NCBI GenBank assembly: GCA_029098225.1
Contig: JAQXNX010000010.1
Span: forward strand, 1-64,000
Reading direction: 5' to 3'
DNA: 64,000 bases
Source of the DNA: Spirochaetales bacterium
GTDB taxonomy: Bacteria > Spirochaetota > Spirochaetia > Treponematales > Treponemataceae
Shown in pieces: positions 50,681-59,967 of this stretch. The translations under genes and the position numbers were made by a program. The notes below the pieces were generated by a model. That model made no database searches. It saw nothing but the letters and a program-made list of their open reading frames with translations, and had not been told where the DNA came from. Numbering within the stretch: the first letter of the stretch is position 1; every line of letters starts with the position of its first letter.

Positions 50681-50740
50681 GTTAGTATTGACTAACTATG
50701 ATAGAATATATATTGTATTTCATAGTTAGTCAATACTAAC
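50681..50740. promoter_or_regulatory. Divergent flavodoxin/AraC promoters with two metal boxes
   Basis: Perfect boxes at 50681-50696 and 50725-50740; together with their flanks they form a 21-bp inverted repeat (50681-50701 and 50720-50740). Plus promoter: TTGACT 50688-50693, 17-bp spacer, TATTGT 50711-50716. Minus promoter: TTGACT (50728-50733), 17-bp spacer, TATATT (50705-50710). Each box covers a -35. Confidence 0.85.
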
Positions 50741-50773
50741 TTAATATTTTTTTTTAAAAAAAGGCTATCTAAA

Positions 50774-51766
50774 ATGCACACTCAGATTACCGTTCCAAAC
50801 GTTTATAATTCTTCTCCAGATGAATTCTTTAATGGCAGCGCCTATATTCCAAGAGAAATAGGCGATCTTAAGCTGTTACGCAAGGAATGTCGTAATCAGA
50901 TTGTTTATTATGACTGGAATCTAAGTTTTAAAGATAAAACTTTTGCAAGCCGTCCGGATAATTTTGGGAAAGATGAGATTCAGATTATCTTCAACATTAA
51001 TCAAAAAATTGACTGGCAGGTAGACAGTGCTCATGAAACTGTAAACATGCAGCCAGGTGAGGTTTGTGTTTTCAGAAACAAGAATTACGCAACTTCCATG
51101 AATTATGAGGGAGATAAAAACTTTCAGTTTAAAAGTCTTCAGATGACAACTGATTTTTTTGAAACTCTTCTTTCCCGCTATTTTGATTCGGATACAATCG
51201 AAATGGGGAAATCACTATTTCTGACCCACGTAACAAAAACTGCCATAACAGCAGACATGTACAAGGTTCTTTCAGAAATTGACAGTGCAGAAAAATATCA
51301 TGAGTTCAAGGGTGTCTACATAGAAGCAAAATTGATTGAACTGATTGCCCTTGTTCTTCACGGAATCTTTTACAACAAAACTTCCATGATAGAAAGAAAC
51401 AAAACTATAGCAGAAGGAAATCAGTCTGATATTGCTCAGATAGAAGCCCTGCACCATCGCATTCAATTTAATCCTGCAGATGATTACAAAGTTTCCAGGC
51501 TCGCAATAAATCTTTCCATGAGCGAAAGCAAGCTTACCCGCCTTTTCCGTTCCCTGTACGGAACATCAATTCACCAATATATACAAGACCAGCGTCTGGA
51601 AAATGCAGCCCGCCTTATTTCCAGTAAAGAAGTGAATGTTTCCGAAGCTGCCCTGCAGAGCGGCTACACAAATATGAGCTGGTTTTCAAAAGAGTTTCAG
51701 AAAAAGTTTGGGCTCTCACCAAAAAAATATTCAATGATGAAAGCCTCTGTTACCGAAAACTGTTAG
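50774..51766 (+). CDS. AraC-family regulator 2
   Basis: A 330-aa regulator. A sensing domain with a cupin-like pattern comes first, then the C-terminal double helix-turn-helix: YKVSRLAINLSMSESKLTRL and VNVSEAALQSGYTNMSWFSK. PchR/YbtA-like in placement: it precedes a second pair of ABC half-transporters. Its own promoter carries a metal box. Confidence 0.9.
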   Translation: MHTQITVPNVYNSSPDEFFNGSAYIPREIGDLKLLRKECRNQIVYYDWNLSFKDKTFASRPDNFGKDEIQIIFNINQKIDWQVDSAHETVNMQPGEVCVFRNKNYATSMNYEGDKNFQFKSLQMTTDFFETLLSRYFDSDTIEMGKSLFLTHVTKTAITADMYKVLSEIDSAEKYHEFKGVYIEAKLIELIALVLHGIFYNKTSMIERNKTIAEGNQSDIAQIEALHHRIQFNPADDYKVSRLAINLSMSESKLTRLFRSLYGTSIHQYIQDQRLENAARLISSKEVNVSEAALQSGYTNMSWFSKEFQKKFGLSPKKYSMMKASVTENC

Positions 51767-51822
51767 TTTTCTCCCGATTTTTAGTAGAAATCGATATTTA
51801 CAATAAAGTATACTCGAATATT

Positions 51823-51838
51823 GTTAGTTATTACTAAC
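51823..51838 (+). promoter_or_regulatory. Metal box GTTAGT-N4-ACTAAC, ABC set 2
   Basis: Perfect box 25 nt before ATG 51863, after a TATACT-like -10 (51809-51814). Confidence 0.8.
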
Positions 51839-51862
51839 ATAAAAAGTTATTTCGGAGGCCCT

Positions 51863-53587
51863 ATGTTAAAATCTGTTGCTCCGTATATTGGAAAATATAA
51901 AAAATATACGGTCATTGCTTCGGTGCTAACAACGCTTGGAATTATTGCCAACGTAGCACCCTATTTCTTTTTGTATCAGCTGATACTTCCGCTTACAAGA
52001 CATCAGCTGCCGGACTTTCATTTTGTTGTAGTCCGTGTTTTATTGATTTTTGTCTGCCTTGCTTTTTACGCAATCTCTTATACGACAGGCTTATGCTTTT
52101 CTCACGTGAGTGCCTATAACACGCTGAAGAATATCCGCATTTCTCTAAAGTCAAAGCTTGAAAATCAGCCTCTTGGAAATATAAAGGAAATGGGAACTGG
52201 TCAGATAAAGCGCGTTTTTACAGACGACATCGACCAGATTGAACTTCTGCTCGCCCACGCCATTCCAGAGGGAATTGCAAATCTTCTGGTTCCCCTCATC
52301 GTGTTAATTGCAATGTTCATAGTAGACTGGCGTCTTGCACTTTTGACTCTTGCAATAATTCCTGTCGGTGTTTTTGCAATGTCTATGATGATGAAGGCCG
52401 GAATGTCAAAAATGGGCGCTTATTACGAGTCCGCAAAAAAGATGAACAACACAATCATCGAGTATGTAAACGGAATGGAGGCCATTAAAGTTTTCAACAA
52501 AGACGGAGATTCCTTCCGCCGATTTGGGGATGCAGTTCGCGGCTATCGTGATTTTACTCTTGCCTGGTATAAGGTCTGCTGGCCATGGATGGCAGTTTAT
52601 AATTCTACACTTCCCTGCCTTGCATTTTTCACCTTGCCGGTTGGAGCCCTTCTTGTTTTGAACGGCACAATTGATTTGAGTCAACTGCTTTTAGTTTTGT
52701 GCATGTCCTTTTCAATTGGTTCTTCAATTCTTCGCGCCCTTAGCTTTGGCGGAAAGATTCCCCAGCTGGATTATAAAATTGCCGAACTCGAAAAAATGAT
52801 GAATGGCGACGCGATTAAGCAGGGCACTCACAGCTTTGAAGGCAAGAATTATGATATTGAGTTTAAGGATGTGAAGTTTAGTTATAAAGAAGATGAAGTT
52901 CTTCACGGTATAAACCTCACCCTCAAGCAAGGCACAACCACTGCCCTCATAGGTGAATCCGGCAGCGGTAAGTCTACTCTTGCAAAACTCCTTGTTCACT
53001 TTTACGACCTGGACTCAGGCAGCATAAAAATCGGCGGGCAGGACATTACCGACATGTCAATCGAAGCCCTGAACAATCAGATTTCTTATGTAGCTCAGGA
53101 ACAGTTCCTTTTCAATACCAGCCTTTACGAAAACATTCTGATAGGCCGGCCTAACGCAACCCGCGAAGAAGTTTTAGATGCCGCTCATCGTGCCCAGTGC
53201 GACGAGTTCCTTGCCAGATTCCCTAAGGGAATAGACACAATGGCGGGAGACAGCGGCAAGCAGCTTTCCGGTGGCGAGCGACAGCGCATTTCACTTGCCC
53301 GTGCAATTTTGAAAAATGCTCCGGTAATTGTGTTAGATGAGGCTACCGCCTTTATGGATCCGGAAAATGAAGAAAAGATGAATGCCGCAATTGCAGAAAT
53401 TGTCAAAGATAAAACTGTAATCGTAATTGCTCACAGACTTTCATCAATCAAAAATGCAGACAAAATCTGTGTTCTTAAAGCAGGAAATGTGATTGCCGAG
53501 GGCACACACGATGAACTTATAAAGAACTGCGAAGAGTTCCAGAAGTTGTGGCAGGCTTCTACTGCCGCTGCAAACTGGAAGATCTAA
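51863..53587 (+). CDS. ABC half-transporter A (permease-ATPase), set 2
   Basis: A 574-aa ABC protein from ATG 51863 (CGGAGG ribosome site; frame open to 51821). Six membrane helices, then ATPase with GESGSGKSTLAKLLVHFYD, LSGGERQRISLARAIL and VIVLDEATAFMD; non-canonical D-loop AFMD. Same family as 33056 but without the repeat insert: FSYKEDEVLHG is uninterrupted here. Likely one half of a chelated-metal transporter. Confidence 0.9.
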   Translation: MLKSVAPYIGKYKKYTVIASVLTTLGIIANVAPYFFLYQLILPLTRHQLPDFHFVVVRVLLIFVCLAFYAISYTTGLCFSHVSAYNTLKNIRISLKSKLENQPLGNIKEMGTGQIKRVFTDDIDQIELLLAHAIPEGIANLLVPLIVLIAMFIVDWRLALLTLAIIPVGVFAMSMMMKAGMSKMGAYYESAKKMNNTIIEYVNGMEAIKVFNKDGDSFRRFGDAVRGYRDFTLAWYKVCWPWMAVYNSTLPCLAFFTLPVGALLVLNGTIDLSQLLLVLCMSFSIGSSILRALSFGGKIPQLDYKIAELEKMMNGDAIKQGTHSFEGKNYDIEFKDVKFSYKEDEVLHGINLTLKQGTTTALIGESGSGKSTLAKLLVHFYDLDSGSIKIGGQDITDMSIEALNNQISYVAQEQFLFNTSLYENILIGRPNATREEVLDAAHRAQCDEFLARFPKGIDTMAGDSGKQLSGGERQRISLARAILKNAPVIVLDEATAFMDPENEEKMNAAIAEIVKDKTVIVIAHRLSSIKNADKICVLKAGNVIAEGTHDELIKNCEEFQKLWQASTAAANWKI

Positions 53588-53590
53588 GCG

Positions 53591-53669
53591 GGGGCGTTAC
53601 GGGGGCGGAGCCCCCGTTAGAAGGGGTAGCCCGCAACAAAGTGCGGGCGCAGGGGGAGACTTCCCCCTC
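53591..53669. repeat. GC-rich palindromic repeat, family 1 (copy c)
   Basis: GGGGCGTTACGGGGG, CCCCCGTTAGAAGGGGTAG and GCAGGGGGAGACTTCCCCCTC. It lies between the two ABC genes of set 2. Confidence 0.85.
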
Positions 53670-53685
53670 ATAATAGAGGTATATA

Positions 53686-55443
53686 ATGAAAAAACAAAAT
53701 AAATCAATGATTTCAATGATGCATCGACTGGTGGAATTTTGCGGAAAATACAAGGTTCCGATCCGCGTGTCTTACCTGCCGGGCTTTATTAAGGGGCTTG
53801 TGATGAAGTCGCCGCTTATGGCTTCTTTCTTTCTGGCCTGTGATTTTATGGCTGGCAGAATGACTAAAAAAAGCTGCCTTATTTACGGACTGATTATTCT
53901 CACCTGTGTAATTCTTCAGGCTGTGATGCAAAATATTACAGACCGTCTTCAGTCGGCTACGGGCTTTAAGGTTTTTGCCGACAAACGCATGGAAATGGGT
54001 GACCGCTTCCGTAAGCTTACCATGGGCTATTTTACAGAGGGAAACATCGGCAAGGTGAGCAGCGTTCTTGCAACCGACATGAACTTTATCGAAGAGAACT
54101 GTATGATGGTTCTGGAAGAGCTTGTTGGCATTATGATTTCGCAGGGACTTATGATTGCCTTTATGTTCTTTTTGAACTGGCAGCTGGGACTCACTGCTCT
54201 TGTCTGCCTCCTGCTCGTAATTCTTTTTGGAAATATCACTACAAGAATTTCAATTTCACATTCTATGCTTAAGCAGAAAACCGCAGAAAAAATGACCAGT
54301 GCTGTTCTGGAGTTTGCGGAGGGAATTGGAATTATCAAGACCTTTAATCTGCTTGGAGAAAAATCAAAAGAAGTGAGCGAAAGCTTTGAAGAAAGCAGTA
54401 AGAACTCAATCGGCTTTGAAATGGCTTATGCTCCATGGTGGGCTTCTATTCTGATTTCTTATGGAATCGTAACTGCTCTTACACTTTTTGTTTCCGGCCT
54501 GCTCTCTTCAAAAGGTATGATGACTAATGAATATTTTTTGGGAATGGTGCTTTTTGCATTTGATTTGTTTGCGCCAATAAAGGCTTACTACGGCAACATT
54601 GCCCGACTTACAGTAACAGATGCCTGTCTGGACCGTATTGAAAGTGTTTTTGATAAGGCAGAAATTGTAAATGAAGGCAAAGATACTTTGATGTCTGCGG
54701 AAGAAGCAGCCCGTAAAGGTCTGCCTGAAATCTCTTATCAGAATGTTAGTTTTGCCTACGGTGATAAAGAGGCTCTCCATGGAATTAATTTTGATGCACA
54801 GAAGGGCCAGATGATTGCGTTAGTCGGTCCTAGCGGCGGCGGTAAATCTACAATCGCAAATCTTCTAGCCCGCTTCTGGGATGTAAAAGATGGCTCTATA
54901 AAAATCCGTGGAACTGATATCCGCGATGTTCCGGTTGCAAATCTTATGGATAATATTTCGATGGTATTCCAGAGAGTCTATCTTTTCCAGGATACAGTTT
55001 TCAACAACATTGCTATGGGTAGAACAAATGCCACCCGCGAAGAAGTTATTGAAGTTGCAAAGAAGGCCCGCTGTTATGATTTTATCATGAAGCTGCCGAA
55101 TGGCTTTGACACTGTGATTGGTGAAGGCGGAGCAGATTTGAGTGGCGGCGAACAGCAGCGTATTTCCATTGCCCGCTGTATGCTTAAGGATGCGCCAATC
55201 GTAATTCTAGATGAAGCTACAGCCAGCGTAGATGCCGACAACGAGCATTTTATTCAGGAAGCAATTTCCGAACTTTGCCGCGGCAAAACTCTGATTGTAA
55301 TTGCTCACCGCCTCAACACTATCCGCAATGCAAACAAAATCCTTGTGATTAAGAATGGTCAGATTGTTGAAAGCGGAAGCCACGATGAACTGATGTCCAA
55401 GGGCGGCGAATACAGCATTATGGTCAGCAAACAGACTGCCTAG
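53686..55443 (+). CDS. ABC half-transporter B (permease-ATPase), set 2
   Basis: A 585-aa ABC protein. Six membrane helices, then Walker A GPSGGGKST, signature LSGGEQQRISIARCM and Walker B VILDEATASVD with canonical D-loop (SVD). It pairs with 51863. Start fixed by GAGGTATATA before the ATG. A bidirectional terminator follows. Confidence 0.9.
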   Translation: MKKQNKSMISMMHRLVEFCGKYKVPIRVSYLPGFIKGLVMKSPLMASFFLACDFMAGRMTKKSCLIYGLIILTCVILQAVMQNITDRLQSATGFKVFADKRMEMGDRFRKLTMGYFTEGNIGKVSSVLATDMNFIEENCMMVLEELVGIMISQGLMIAFMFFLNWQLGLTALVCLLLVILFGNITTRISISHSMLKQKTAEKMTSAVLEFAEGIGIIKTFNLLGEKSKEVSESFEESSKNSIGFEMAYAPWWASILISYGIVTALTLFVSGLLSSKGMMTNEYFLGMVLFAFDLFAPIKAYYGNIARLTVTDACLDRIESVFDKAEIVNEGKDTLMSAEEAARKGLPEISYQNVSFAYGDKEALHGINFDAQKGQMIALVGPSGGGKSTIANLLARFWDVKDGSIKIRGTDIRDVPVANLMDNISMVFQRVYLFQDTVFNNIAMGRTNATREEVIEVAKKARCYDFIMKLPNGFDTVIGEGGADLSGGEQQRISIARCMLKDAPIVILDEATASVDADNEHFIQEAISELCRGKTLIVIAHRLNTIRNANKILVIKNGQIVESGSHDELMSKGGEYSIMVSKQTA

Positions 55444-55457
55444 TTTAAAAAAAAGAG

Positions 55458-55491
55458 GACCGCCGTATTCTATAGTACGACGGTCATTTTT
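55458..55491. terminator. Bidirectional terminator
   Basis: GACCGCCGTA/TACGACGGTC stem (one mismatch), T-run on the plus side and A-run upstream for the minus side. Serves ABC set 2 and the convergent thioesterase gene. Confidence 0.8.
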
Positions 55492-55500
55492 CATTTCTTA

Positions 55501-56247
55501 TCAAAAACAAACGCAACATTCAAATACGCAGCGGTCACTTTCCTTAATATGAATAAAAGTTTTTCCCTTTGTTGCTTCATCATCACGGCGGAAAACTTTG
55601 AGGGTCTGCCCTTCCTTGCTTTCCCCTGTGTAATGAACTTCGAGATCTTTTATTTCATGAGACTGTAAAAAATCATCATCGAAAACACAAAGCGCAAGTT
55701 TTATGTACTCAATGTTATTCATATGATGGGACATATCAATATGGCAGGAACGGATAATCTGCTCAAAAACAAATTCTTCATCCTTAAAATCTGATGGAAA
55801 TCTTTCAAATGGTTCGTTGTAAACAGGTGAAGGGAAGTTTTCTTTTGGATATGGAAGATCTGTAAGTTTTTGCGGGCGGTGAGTTTCGAGACTCAATACA
55901 CAGGCTTCCTGATTCGCAATCAGAAGCTGCTTGCAATCTTTATCAAGAAGTTCTGTGTTGACGTGAGTTCTCATTCCTGCATTGTTAATTGGAAAAGTTT
56001 TTGCTGTTATAATTTCCCGCCAGTCCGGCCGCCTGAAAAAATGCACTTTCGTTTTTGTGAAAACCCAGAAGTCATTGAACTTTTCACGATATATTACACC
56101 GTCGCAGCCCATTGCATTAAAACACTCAGTAAGATTATCCTGAACCATAAGCACAGACTGGGCAATCCCCATGCGCACTGTAGAATCAATAAAAGCCGAA
56201 GATATTTCGCGCTCGCTTGTAAAAGTAAGATTATCAAAAGTTGTCAT
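55501..56247 (-). CDS. Acyl-ACP thioesterase-like protein
   Basis: A 248-aa protein with the duplicated hotdog fold of FatA/FatB-type acyl-ACP thioesterases: an N-terminal SSAFIDSTVRMGIAQSVLMV, FWVFTKTKVHFFRRPDW, and a C-terminal SHHMNNIEYIKLALCV (catalytic N/H region). It hydrolyses acyl-ACP and sets fatty-acid chain length. No nearby lipid gene. Confidence 0.85.
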   Translation of the reverse strand: MTTFDNLTFTSEREISSAFIDSTVRMGIAQSVLMVQDNLTECFNAMGCDGVIYREKFNDFWVFTKTKVHFFRRPDWREIITAKTFPINNAGMRTHVNTELLDKDCKQLLIANQEACVLSLETHRPQKLTDLPYPKENFPSPVYNEPFERFPSDFKDEEFVFEQIIRSCHIDMSHHMNNIEYIKLALCVFDDDFLQSHEIKDLEVHYTGESKEGQTLKVFRRDDEATKGKTFIHIKESDRCVFECCVCF

Positions 56248-56432
56248 ATATTTATTATATCAAATTTTCTTTAAAAAAAACACACATATCTGTCTTGCAA
56301 CTGATTGTAATCTTTTGAGTGTAAATGGCAAAAAAATATTTTCTGAACAAATTTTGATTTTTGTTCAGTTTCTTACAAAGAAGCTTATTTTGTGCTTAAA
56401 AATCCATAATTCCCGCGATATAGTGATAACAA

Positions 56433-56460
56433 ACAAGGTGTTCGATATCAGACACCTTGT
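56433..56460 (+). promoter_or_regulatory. Inverted repeat before the P-type ATPase gene
   Basis: Perfect 9-bp arms ACAAGGTGT/ACACCTTGT, 10-bp spacer (TCGATATCAG), 25 nt upstream of the ATG. A candidate operator for a metal-sensing repressor; a leader hairpin is the other reading. Confidence 0.6.
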
Positions 56461-56485
56461 GTTATATTTTGCAGGAGATTGAACA

Positions 56486-58378
56486 ATGTCAAATATTTTA
56501 GAATGGTACGAAAAACAGAGCGACAGGCTCAGACTTATTTTTGTAATAATTTCGGGAGTGGCACTAGCTACATCTTTAACTTTCAGCTGGACCGGAAATG
56601 CAGACAAAATTGCAGGCTTTGATCCGGCCTGGATTGCAATAGTTTTGTGCGGTGTGCCGATTGTTCTTGGGGCAATTGTTGGAGTCGTAAAAGACCACGA
56701 CATTACTGCGGACGTGCTTGTTGCCCTGGCTTTAATTGGTTCTCTGATTCTCAAGGAATTTTTTGCAGCCGGCGAGGTTGCTTTTATCATGCAGATTGGT
56801 TCCATCCTGGAAGATTTTACTTCGGACCGGGCAAAAAAGGGAATCTCAAAGCTTATTAAGCTCAGCCCTAAAAAGGCAAATCTCTTTGTGGATGGGCAGA
56901 TAAAAATCATTGAAGCTGATCAGGTAAAGCTTGGAGACATTCTGCAGGTGAGGGCAGGAGAGTCTATTCCTGTTGATGGAAAAATAATCGAAGGCAGCAC
57001 AAGTATTGACCAGAGTGCAATGACGGGTGAATCTATTCCTGTTGAGAAAAAGCCGGGTGACCTTGTGATGAGCGGAACTATAAATCAAAACGGAAGCATT
57101 TTGATTGAAGCCGTAAAAACTGCCGGCGACTCTTCCCTCCAGCGAATAATTATGCTTGCAGAAGCCGCTGATGCACAGAAGGCAAAAATTGTTCGCAAGG
57201 CAAATGTCTGGGCCGCCTGGCTTGTTGTAATTTCCCTTACTACGGCAATTATTGCAGGCTGTATAATCGGAAATACTCATAATGATTTCTGGCTGGGCTT
57301 TACCCGCGCTGTAACTGTGCTTGTTGTTTTCTGTCCCTGCGCCTTTGTGCTTGCAACTCCTACTGCAATTTCTGCGGGAATTGGAAATGCCTCTAAGCAT
57401 GGTCTTTTGATTCAGTCGGGAGAAGCGCTGGAAAGAATAGCTTCTTCTAACATTGCGGTTTTTGATAAAACAGGAACTCTTACAAAAGGAAAGCCAGCTG
57501 TTGTAAAAGTTCAAACTCTGTCCGATATCAGCGAGGACGAGTTGATCAAAATTGCCGCGTCAGGTGAGGCGCTTTCAAATCATCCGCTTGCAAAGGCGAT
57601 TATGGATTATAACAAAAGAGGCCTTTATGAAATTAAAAATCACAAAACTCTTGCAGGCAGCGGAATTGAATTTGAAATCAGCGGGAAAAAATATATGGTG
57701 GGAAAAATTCAGAATAATGATATTGCTCACTCCGCTATCTCTTCTGACATGGAATCCTCTTCCCTCGTCGGTCTTTACTGTGAATCAAAACTTTTGGGCG
57801 TAATTTTCATCCAGGACGCTATCAAAGAAAATGCCCGCAAAATGGTAGCGCAGCTTAAGGCTCTGAACATCCGCACCGTCATGCTTACAGGCGACAACGA
57901 GAATACGGCCCGCTATGTTGCTTCCCAGCTTGGCTTGGATGACTTTAAAGCCAACTGTTCTCCGGAAGATAAAATGAATTACATCAAAAATCAGGAGGCT
58001 CAGGGAAATAAAGTTGCAATGTTTGGTGACGGGGTAAACGATTCTCTTGCCCTGCGTTCAGCCTTTGCAGGAATTGCCATGGGCGGAATCGGCAGCGACG
58101 TTGCAATCGAAAGCGCCGACGCAGTAATTGTCCACGACAACCTTGATGCAGTTCCTTATCTCTTCAAGATTTCCAGAAAAACTCAGGGACGAATCACCTT
58201 CAACCTTTGTCTTTCTATGGTAATCAATTTTGCTGCAGTTGCACTTGCAATATCTGGCGTTTTGAATGCAGTCTGGGGCGCCCTTTTTCACAACTGCGGT
58301 TCTGTACTTGTAGTTATCAGCGCCTTCCTGCTGCTCTTTTATAAAGGTAGAGATTCAGGGCTTCCGCATTATAAATAA
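56486..58378 (+). CDS. P1B-type heavy-metal-transporting ATPase
   Basis: A 630-aa P-type ATPase without an N-terminal HMA domain. Actuator motif TGESIPVEK, transport motif VFCPCAFVLATPTAIS (CPC near residue 282), phosphorylation site FDKTGTLTKG (Asp near 326), HP-type SNHPLAKAI and hinge GDGVNDSLAL near 513. The CPCAFVLATPTAI form resembles zinc, cobalt or manganese exporters of the CtpC group; the metal cannot be fixed from the sequence. Confidence 0.92.
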   Translation: MSNILEWYEKQSDRLRLIFVIISGVALATSLTFSWTGNADKIAGFDPAWIAIVLCGVPIVLGAIVGVVKDHDITADVLVALALIGSLILKEFFAAGEVAFIMQIGSILEDFTSDRAKKGISKLIKLSPKKANLFVDGQIKIIEADQVKLGDILQVRAGESIPVDGKIIEGSTSIDQSAMTGESIPVEKKPGDLVMSGTINQNGSILIEAVKTAGDSSLQRIIMLAEAADAQKAKIVRKANVWAAWLVVISLTTAIIAGCIIGNTHNDFWLGFTRAVTVLVVFCPCAFVLATPTAISAGIGNASKHGLLIQSGEALERIASSNIAVFDKTGTLTKGKPAVVKVQTLSDISEDELIKIAASGEALSNHPLAKAIMDYNKRGLYEIKNHKTLAGSGIEFEISGKKYMVGKIQNNDIAHSAISSDMESSSLVGLYCESKLLGVIFIQDAIKENARKMVAQLKALNIRTVMLTGDNENTARYVASQLGLDDFKANCSPEDKMNYIKNQEAQGNKVAMFGDGVNDSLALRSAFAGIAMGGIGSDVAIESADAVIVHDNLDAVPYLFKISRKTQGRITFNLCLSMVINFAAVALAISGVLNAVWGALFHNCGSVLVVISAFLLLFYKGRDSGLPHYK

Positions 58379-58391
58379 AATATCACTATTA

Positions 58392-58536
58392 TAGTGGCTC
58401 CCAGTCACAAAACGGAGATCAAAACCGCGGCTAGCCGCTTGCCGCTGACTGTTGTAGAGGAACTATTAAATGCCGCTCCCGCGGCATCAACAGTCAGAGT
58501 CATTTTGCCCTCTGTTTTGTTCCTTCGCGCCACTAG
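58392..58536. repeat. 145-bp nested inverted repeat
   Basis: Outer arms TAGTGGC...GCCACTA, then ACAAAACGGAG...CTCTGTTTTGT (one mismatch), TGACTGTTG...CAACAGTCA, and TGCCGC...GCGGCA. A separate GCGGCTAGCCGC hairpin lies between. The element could fold as a multi-branched hairpin; no ORF fits. Rest of 58379-58625 shows nothing else. Confidence 0.75.
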
Positions 58537-58625
58537 ATTTTATTTTAATATTTATAATGCGGAAGCCCTGGGTAGAGATTAAATTACTAAGTTGTGTTAT
58601 GATGTTTTTCTAGAGACCAGATAAA

Positions 58626-59171
58626 ATGGACAGACGCCAGCAGAAAACAAAAATCGCAATTCATCAGGCAATGACTACGCTTTTGAAAAAGAAAAAATTC
58701 GAAGCCCTCACAGTTCAGGATATTATTGACGAAGCAAACATAGGCCGCAGCACTTTTTATTCTCACTTTGAAACAAAAGAAGAATTGCTGGAAGAAATCT
58801 GTCGGGAAATGTTTGCCCATGTTTTTTCAAAAGATCTGGCTCCGGAAAAAAGCCACGATTTTTCAAAAGGACGCAAGGGCTTTGCAAATCGCCTCACACA
58901 TATTTTGTATCACCTGCAGGATCACAAGGAAAACATCAAGGCAATCATGTACGGCGAAACTGAAAAGCTTTTTACCTCATATTTTCGCGATTACCTTGAA
59001 CAGACTTTTTGTGATGATTTGGTGGCTCATTCCGAAGTTCCAAAAGCCTTTGCTATACAATTTTTTACCGGGAGCTTTTGCGAAACAATCAAATGGTGGA
59101 TTAATTCCGACATGAAAATGTCCCCGGAAGAAGTTGTAGAAAATTATCAGAAGATGATTAAGTTCTGCTAG
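58626..59171 (+). CDS. TetR/AcrR-family regulator
   Basis: A 181-aa TetR protein: helix-turn-helix ALTVQDIIDEANIGRSTFYS, HFETKEELLEEIC in the N-terminal 60 residues, then a helical C-terminal domain with a TetR_C-like WWINSDM motif. Control of a neighbour is possible, but no target pump is adjacent. Confidence 0.9.
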   Translation: MDRRQQKTKIAIHQAMTTLLKKKKFEALTVQDIIDEANIGRSTFYSHFETKEELLEEICREMFAHVFSKDLAPEKSHDFSKGRKGFANRLTHILYHLQDHKENIKAIMYGETEKLFTSYFRDYLEQTFCDDLVAHSEVPKAFAIQFFTGSFCETIKWWINSDMKMSPEEVVENYQKMIKFC

Positions 59172-59226
59172 TGGCGGGACATACAGAAGAGATGAAGTTT
59201 ATTGCTGAATGGATCAGGAGTAAAAA

Positions 59227-59544
59227 ATGATAAGAGAATTTAATGAATATGTTCGCGAATGTTTTTCCGAAGCTGGTGAGATTGTCATAAAATCTATGAT
59301 GGGCGGATACCTTGTATATTTTAAGGGTAAGCTTATAGGTGACATTTGCGGTGATGAGCTGTTCTTAAAGAGAACGCCGACATCGGACAGACTGCTTGTA
59401 GATTCCGAACTGCGATACCCGTATGAAGAATCAAAAACCCTGATGCATGTATTTGATAGTTTTGATGATAAGGCTCTGATTCAGGAACTTCTGGAAGGTA
59501 TGTATGCTGAACTTCAGGAAAAGAAAACAAAGAAAGCCAGATGA
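59227..59544 (+). CDS. TfoX/Sxy N-terminal domain protein
   Basis: A 105-aa protein: VKSMMGGYLVYFKGKLIGDI, LFLKRTPTSDRLL and YEESKTLMHVFDSFDD. TfoX_N domain without the C-terminal domain. Related proteins regulate competence in gammaproteobacteria; alone its role is unknown. Ribosome site AGGAG. Confidence 0.9.
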   Translation: MIREFNEYVRECFSEAGEIVIKSMMGGYLVYFKGKLIGDICGDELFLKRTPTSDRLLVDSELRYPYEESKTLMHVFDSFDDKALIQELLEGMYAELQEKKTKKAR

Positions 59545-59550
59545 GAAATT

Positions 59551-59967
59551 TTATAAGTCACCAATATAAATAACATTAGCTTCGGTGACTTGTTTTAGTT
59601 GTTTATCATTAGTAAAAAATGTATCACAGCCACATTCAATACTTGCTGCCATCTGTAAAGCATCCCCAAGTTTTATATCATGGTATTTTGCTCTTATCCT
59701 TGCAGCTCTTTCGCCAACTTGTTCATTAATAAAACATTTTAAAAACTCTAATGATTTTAGGTAAGTATTATATTTTTCTACTTGTTCTTCATTCCCATCT
59801 TCAAATGGTTTTACAAGGAATTCAGCATCAGTAACAGTTGATGTGTAAAATTCTGCATCATCAGCAATACAATCTGACATGAACTTCATAACCTTGCTGT
59901 AAAAAGGTTCTTGTTGGCTAACGAGATAGATTAATGGATTTGTATCAATAAATACTCTCCTAGCCAA
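59551..59967 (-). CDS. PIN-domain toxin
   Basis: A PIN ribonuclease of about 138 aa: RRVFIDTNPLIYLVS (Asp), TVTDAEFLVKPFE (Glu), KLGDALQMAASIECG (Asp) and FFTNDKQL (Asn/Asp). The TTG at 59967, overlapping the antitoxin stop by 8 nt, is the likely start; an upstream ATG (60003) is an alternative. All four acidic positions are present, so the toxin appears intact. Confidence 0.85.
   Translation of the reverse strand: MARRVFIDTNPLIYLVSQQEPFYSKVMKFMSDCIADDAEFYTSTVTDAEFLVKPFEDGNEEQVEKYNTYLKSLEFLKCFINEQVGERAARIRAKYHDIKLGDALQMAASIECGCDTFFTNDKQLKQVTEANVIYIGDL

Noticed and set aside
54744-54760. GTTAGT metal half-site inside an ABC gene
   Set aside because: No matching ACTAAC arm at the required spacing; chance occurrence in coding DNA. 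The same applies to the partial matches near 44188 and 24938.
56270-56485. Riboswitch before the P-type ATPase
   Set aside because: No known riboswitch core motif; only a simple inverted repeat is present.
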